Below are positions 63,117-64,000 of a stretch of DNA of 64,000 nucleotides, piece by piece. The stretch lies in NCBI RefSeq assembly GCF_026157105.1, contig NZ_JANPVQ010000001.1, positions 861,501 to 925,500 of the forward strand, read 5' to 3'. Numbering within the stretch: position 1 is the stretch's first letter; every line of letters starts with the position of its first letter. The DNA is from Sphingomicrobium marinum (GTDB lineage Bacteria; Pseudomonadota; Alphaproteobacteria; Sphingomonadales; Sphingomonadaceae). A model generated the notes under the pieces. That model saw only the letters and a list, made by a program, of their open reading frames with translations, was not told where the DNA came from and did no database searches. The translations under genes were made by a program, and so were the position numbers.

Positions 63117-63948
63117 TCTCGGCCGATCTCCTTAGCACCAGCCAAAAAAGGGCTACCACCAATATCGAGACGATGCCGTCCACTGCGTAATGCCAACCAG
63201 TTGTTATGGAAAAAATGAACATCATAGAAGCCCACAAGCTAACTGGGAAGAAAAATGGTGTTCTCCAAAACACTAAAACCGCCCATGCCACTGTATAAAT
63301 ATGCATCGATGGCATGGCACTAATCCCACCTCCGACTATGGCCTGATTTTGAACGTAACCTTCCCAAAGATAATCTGCGTAGAGCGGGGTCTTGCCCACC
63401 GATGGCATGTCCGCAAAACGATCGCCGTATCCAAGTCGCTCGAAGAAAATCGGCCCACCCGCTGGCAGTAGCAGGTGAAGGGCTGGGCTTACGATTGCCC
63501 ATCCAACAAAAAACAGACTTAAAAGATATTCTCGGTGCAATGTTGCGTAGCCGAGCGTGAAAATGACTCCCGCAATCCAAGCCGGATGATAGAAGTGTGT
63601 CCACCCTGTCCCAAATGCCGGGATTAGGGTCCAAAGGTCCGCGCCAAAAATGAACGCGTCTACGTCAGCTAAAATTGGGTCGGCCCAAAAAGGGATGCGG
63701 TTGAGATGATGTTTGACGGTAGCGTAACTTGAAATGGCAAGGCCCGACAAAGCGTACACAATGCCTAGCTTTTTGAGGTTTTTCATCACCTCACGTGGCG
63801 AAGAAAACGGCAATCTTATTAAAGCATATATGCCCGCTACAGCAGCAGTGACACCCACCCACAGCGATACTTGAAGCCAGTTTGGTTGCCCGCCTAAAAC
63901 GAACGCGGCACTGACCAAGAATATCGTCCAGATAACGCTCCATTTCAT
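63064..63948 (-). CDS. PAP2-family membrane protein, paralogue of the convergent gene
   Basis: 294 residues with the same layout: LLPAGGPIFFERLGYGDRF, GISAMPSMHIYTVAW and GWHYAVDGIVS. Convergent with the other PAP2 gene; their 3' ends overlap by 53 bases. Base composition is clearly lower in G+C (25 of 60 in 63181-63240), suggesting separate origin by transfer rather than recent local duplication. From 63949 to the end nothing is seen. Confidence 0.88.
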   Translation of the reverse strand: MKWSVIWTIFLVSAAFVLGGQPNWLQVSLWVGVTAAVAGIYALIRLPFSSPREVMKNLKKLGIVYALSGLAISSYATVKHHLNRIPFWADPILADVDAFIFGADLWTLIPAFGTGWTHFYHPAWIAGVIFTLGYATLHREYLLSLFFVGWAIVSPALHLLLPAGGPIFFERLGYGDRFADMPSVGKTPLYADYLWEGYVQNQAIVGGGISAMPSMHIYTVAWAVLVFWRTPFFFPVSLWASMMFIFSITTGWHYAVDGIVSILVVALFWLVLRRSAETKLQLSAHEDKPALSAK

Positions 63949-64000
63949 GCTAAAATACTTCTTCTTCTTCTGCTGCCGTTAAGAAACTCGAGCACAAGAT

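Overview
The window is a 64 kb chromosomal segment of a GC-rich alphaproteobacterium, most likely of the order Sphingomonadales. Pointers are the SapC-family protein, TrcR/DUF1013, CpdR, an HWE histidine kinase, a remnant of a Rhodobacter-type gene transfer agent (GTA), AUR1-like PAP2 proteins, alphaproteobacterial LexA boxes (GTTC-N7-GTTC) and EcfG-type promoters (GGAAC-N16/17-CGTT). Genes are packed tightly, with many ATGA/GTGA overlaps and convergent stop overlaps. No insertion sequence, rRNA operon or CRISPR array was seen.

Layout. 1-10.9 kb: 3' end of a cyclopropane-fatty-acid synthase gene, a serine hydrolase, an SDR, purF, two small proteins, a MerR regulator with an acyl-CoA dehydrogenase, a GGDEF-EAL-PilZ protein and an MFS transporter. 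11-16.5 kb: radA behind a LexA box, then an overlapping run cvpA-cysS-IscU-like-Kef antiporter. 16.4-21.9 kb: aroB/aroK, divergent from a small membrane protein, a large exported protein and xerD, then accA. 22-28.8 kb: M48 protease, Flp pilin, methyltransferase divergent from comF-grxC-nitrilase, tRNA-Arg(CCT), folE and an HWE kinase. 28.8-33.5 kb is the accessory-like part: small lipoprotein, a promoter-hairpin-terminator unit (candidate small RNA), a GTA remnant in which terminase is joined to a tail-protein end, a beta-barrel protein, an OmpA-domain protein and Cu/Zn SOD. 33.5-42.7 kb: uvrA (LexA box), BI-1 protein, GST, M28 peptidase, clpA, DUF1192. 43-49.2 kb: divergent cold-shock-like protein, quinone oxidoreductase, trcR, xseB-ispA-coaD-cyclophilin-queA. 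49.2-64 kb: PNPOx-like protein, DUF481 protein, tgt, DEAD-box helicase, SapC, N-formylglutamate amidohydrolase, cpdR, tRNA-Val(GAC), DUF900 hydrolase, a response regulator, DksA/TraR plus methyltransferase, cpaF, O-antigen-ligase-like protein and two convergent PAP2 paralogues.

How the genes fit together. Most are housekeeping: purine, shikimate, fatty-acid, CoA, isoprenoid, queuosine and folate/pterin metabolism, DNA repair and proteolysis. Two regulatory themes can be read from the DNA. LexA boxes precede radA and uvrA. EcfG-like promoters precede the M48 protease and a small lipoprotein (exact matches) and sodC and a small Rho-N-like protein (one mismatch each), which suggests a general-stress regulon; the HWE kinase and the orphan receiver protein could feed the same response. 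The strongest evolutionary signal is the GTA remnant, and the strongest unexplained regulatory signals are the candidate small RNA before it and a hairpin that buries the Shine-Dalgarno sequence of a methyltransferase gene at 59.15 kb.
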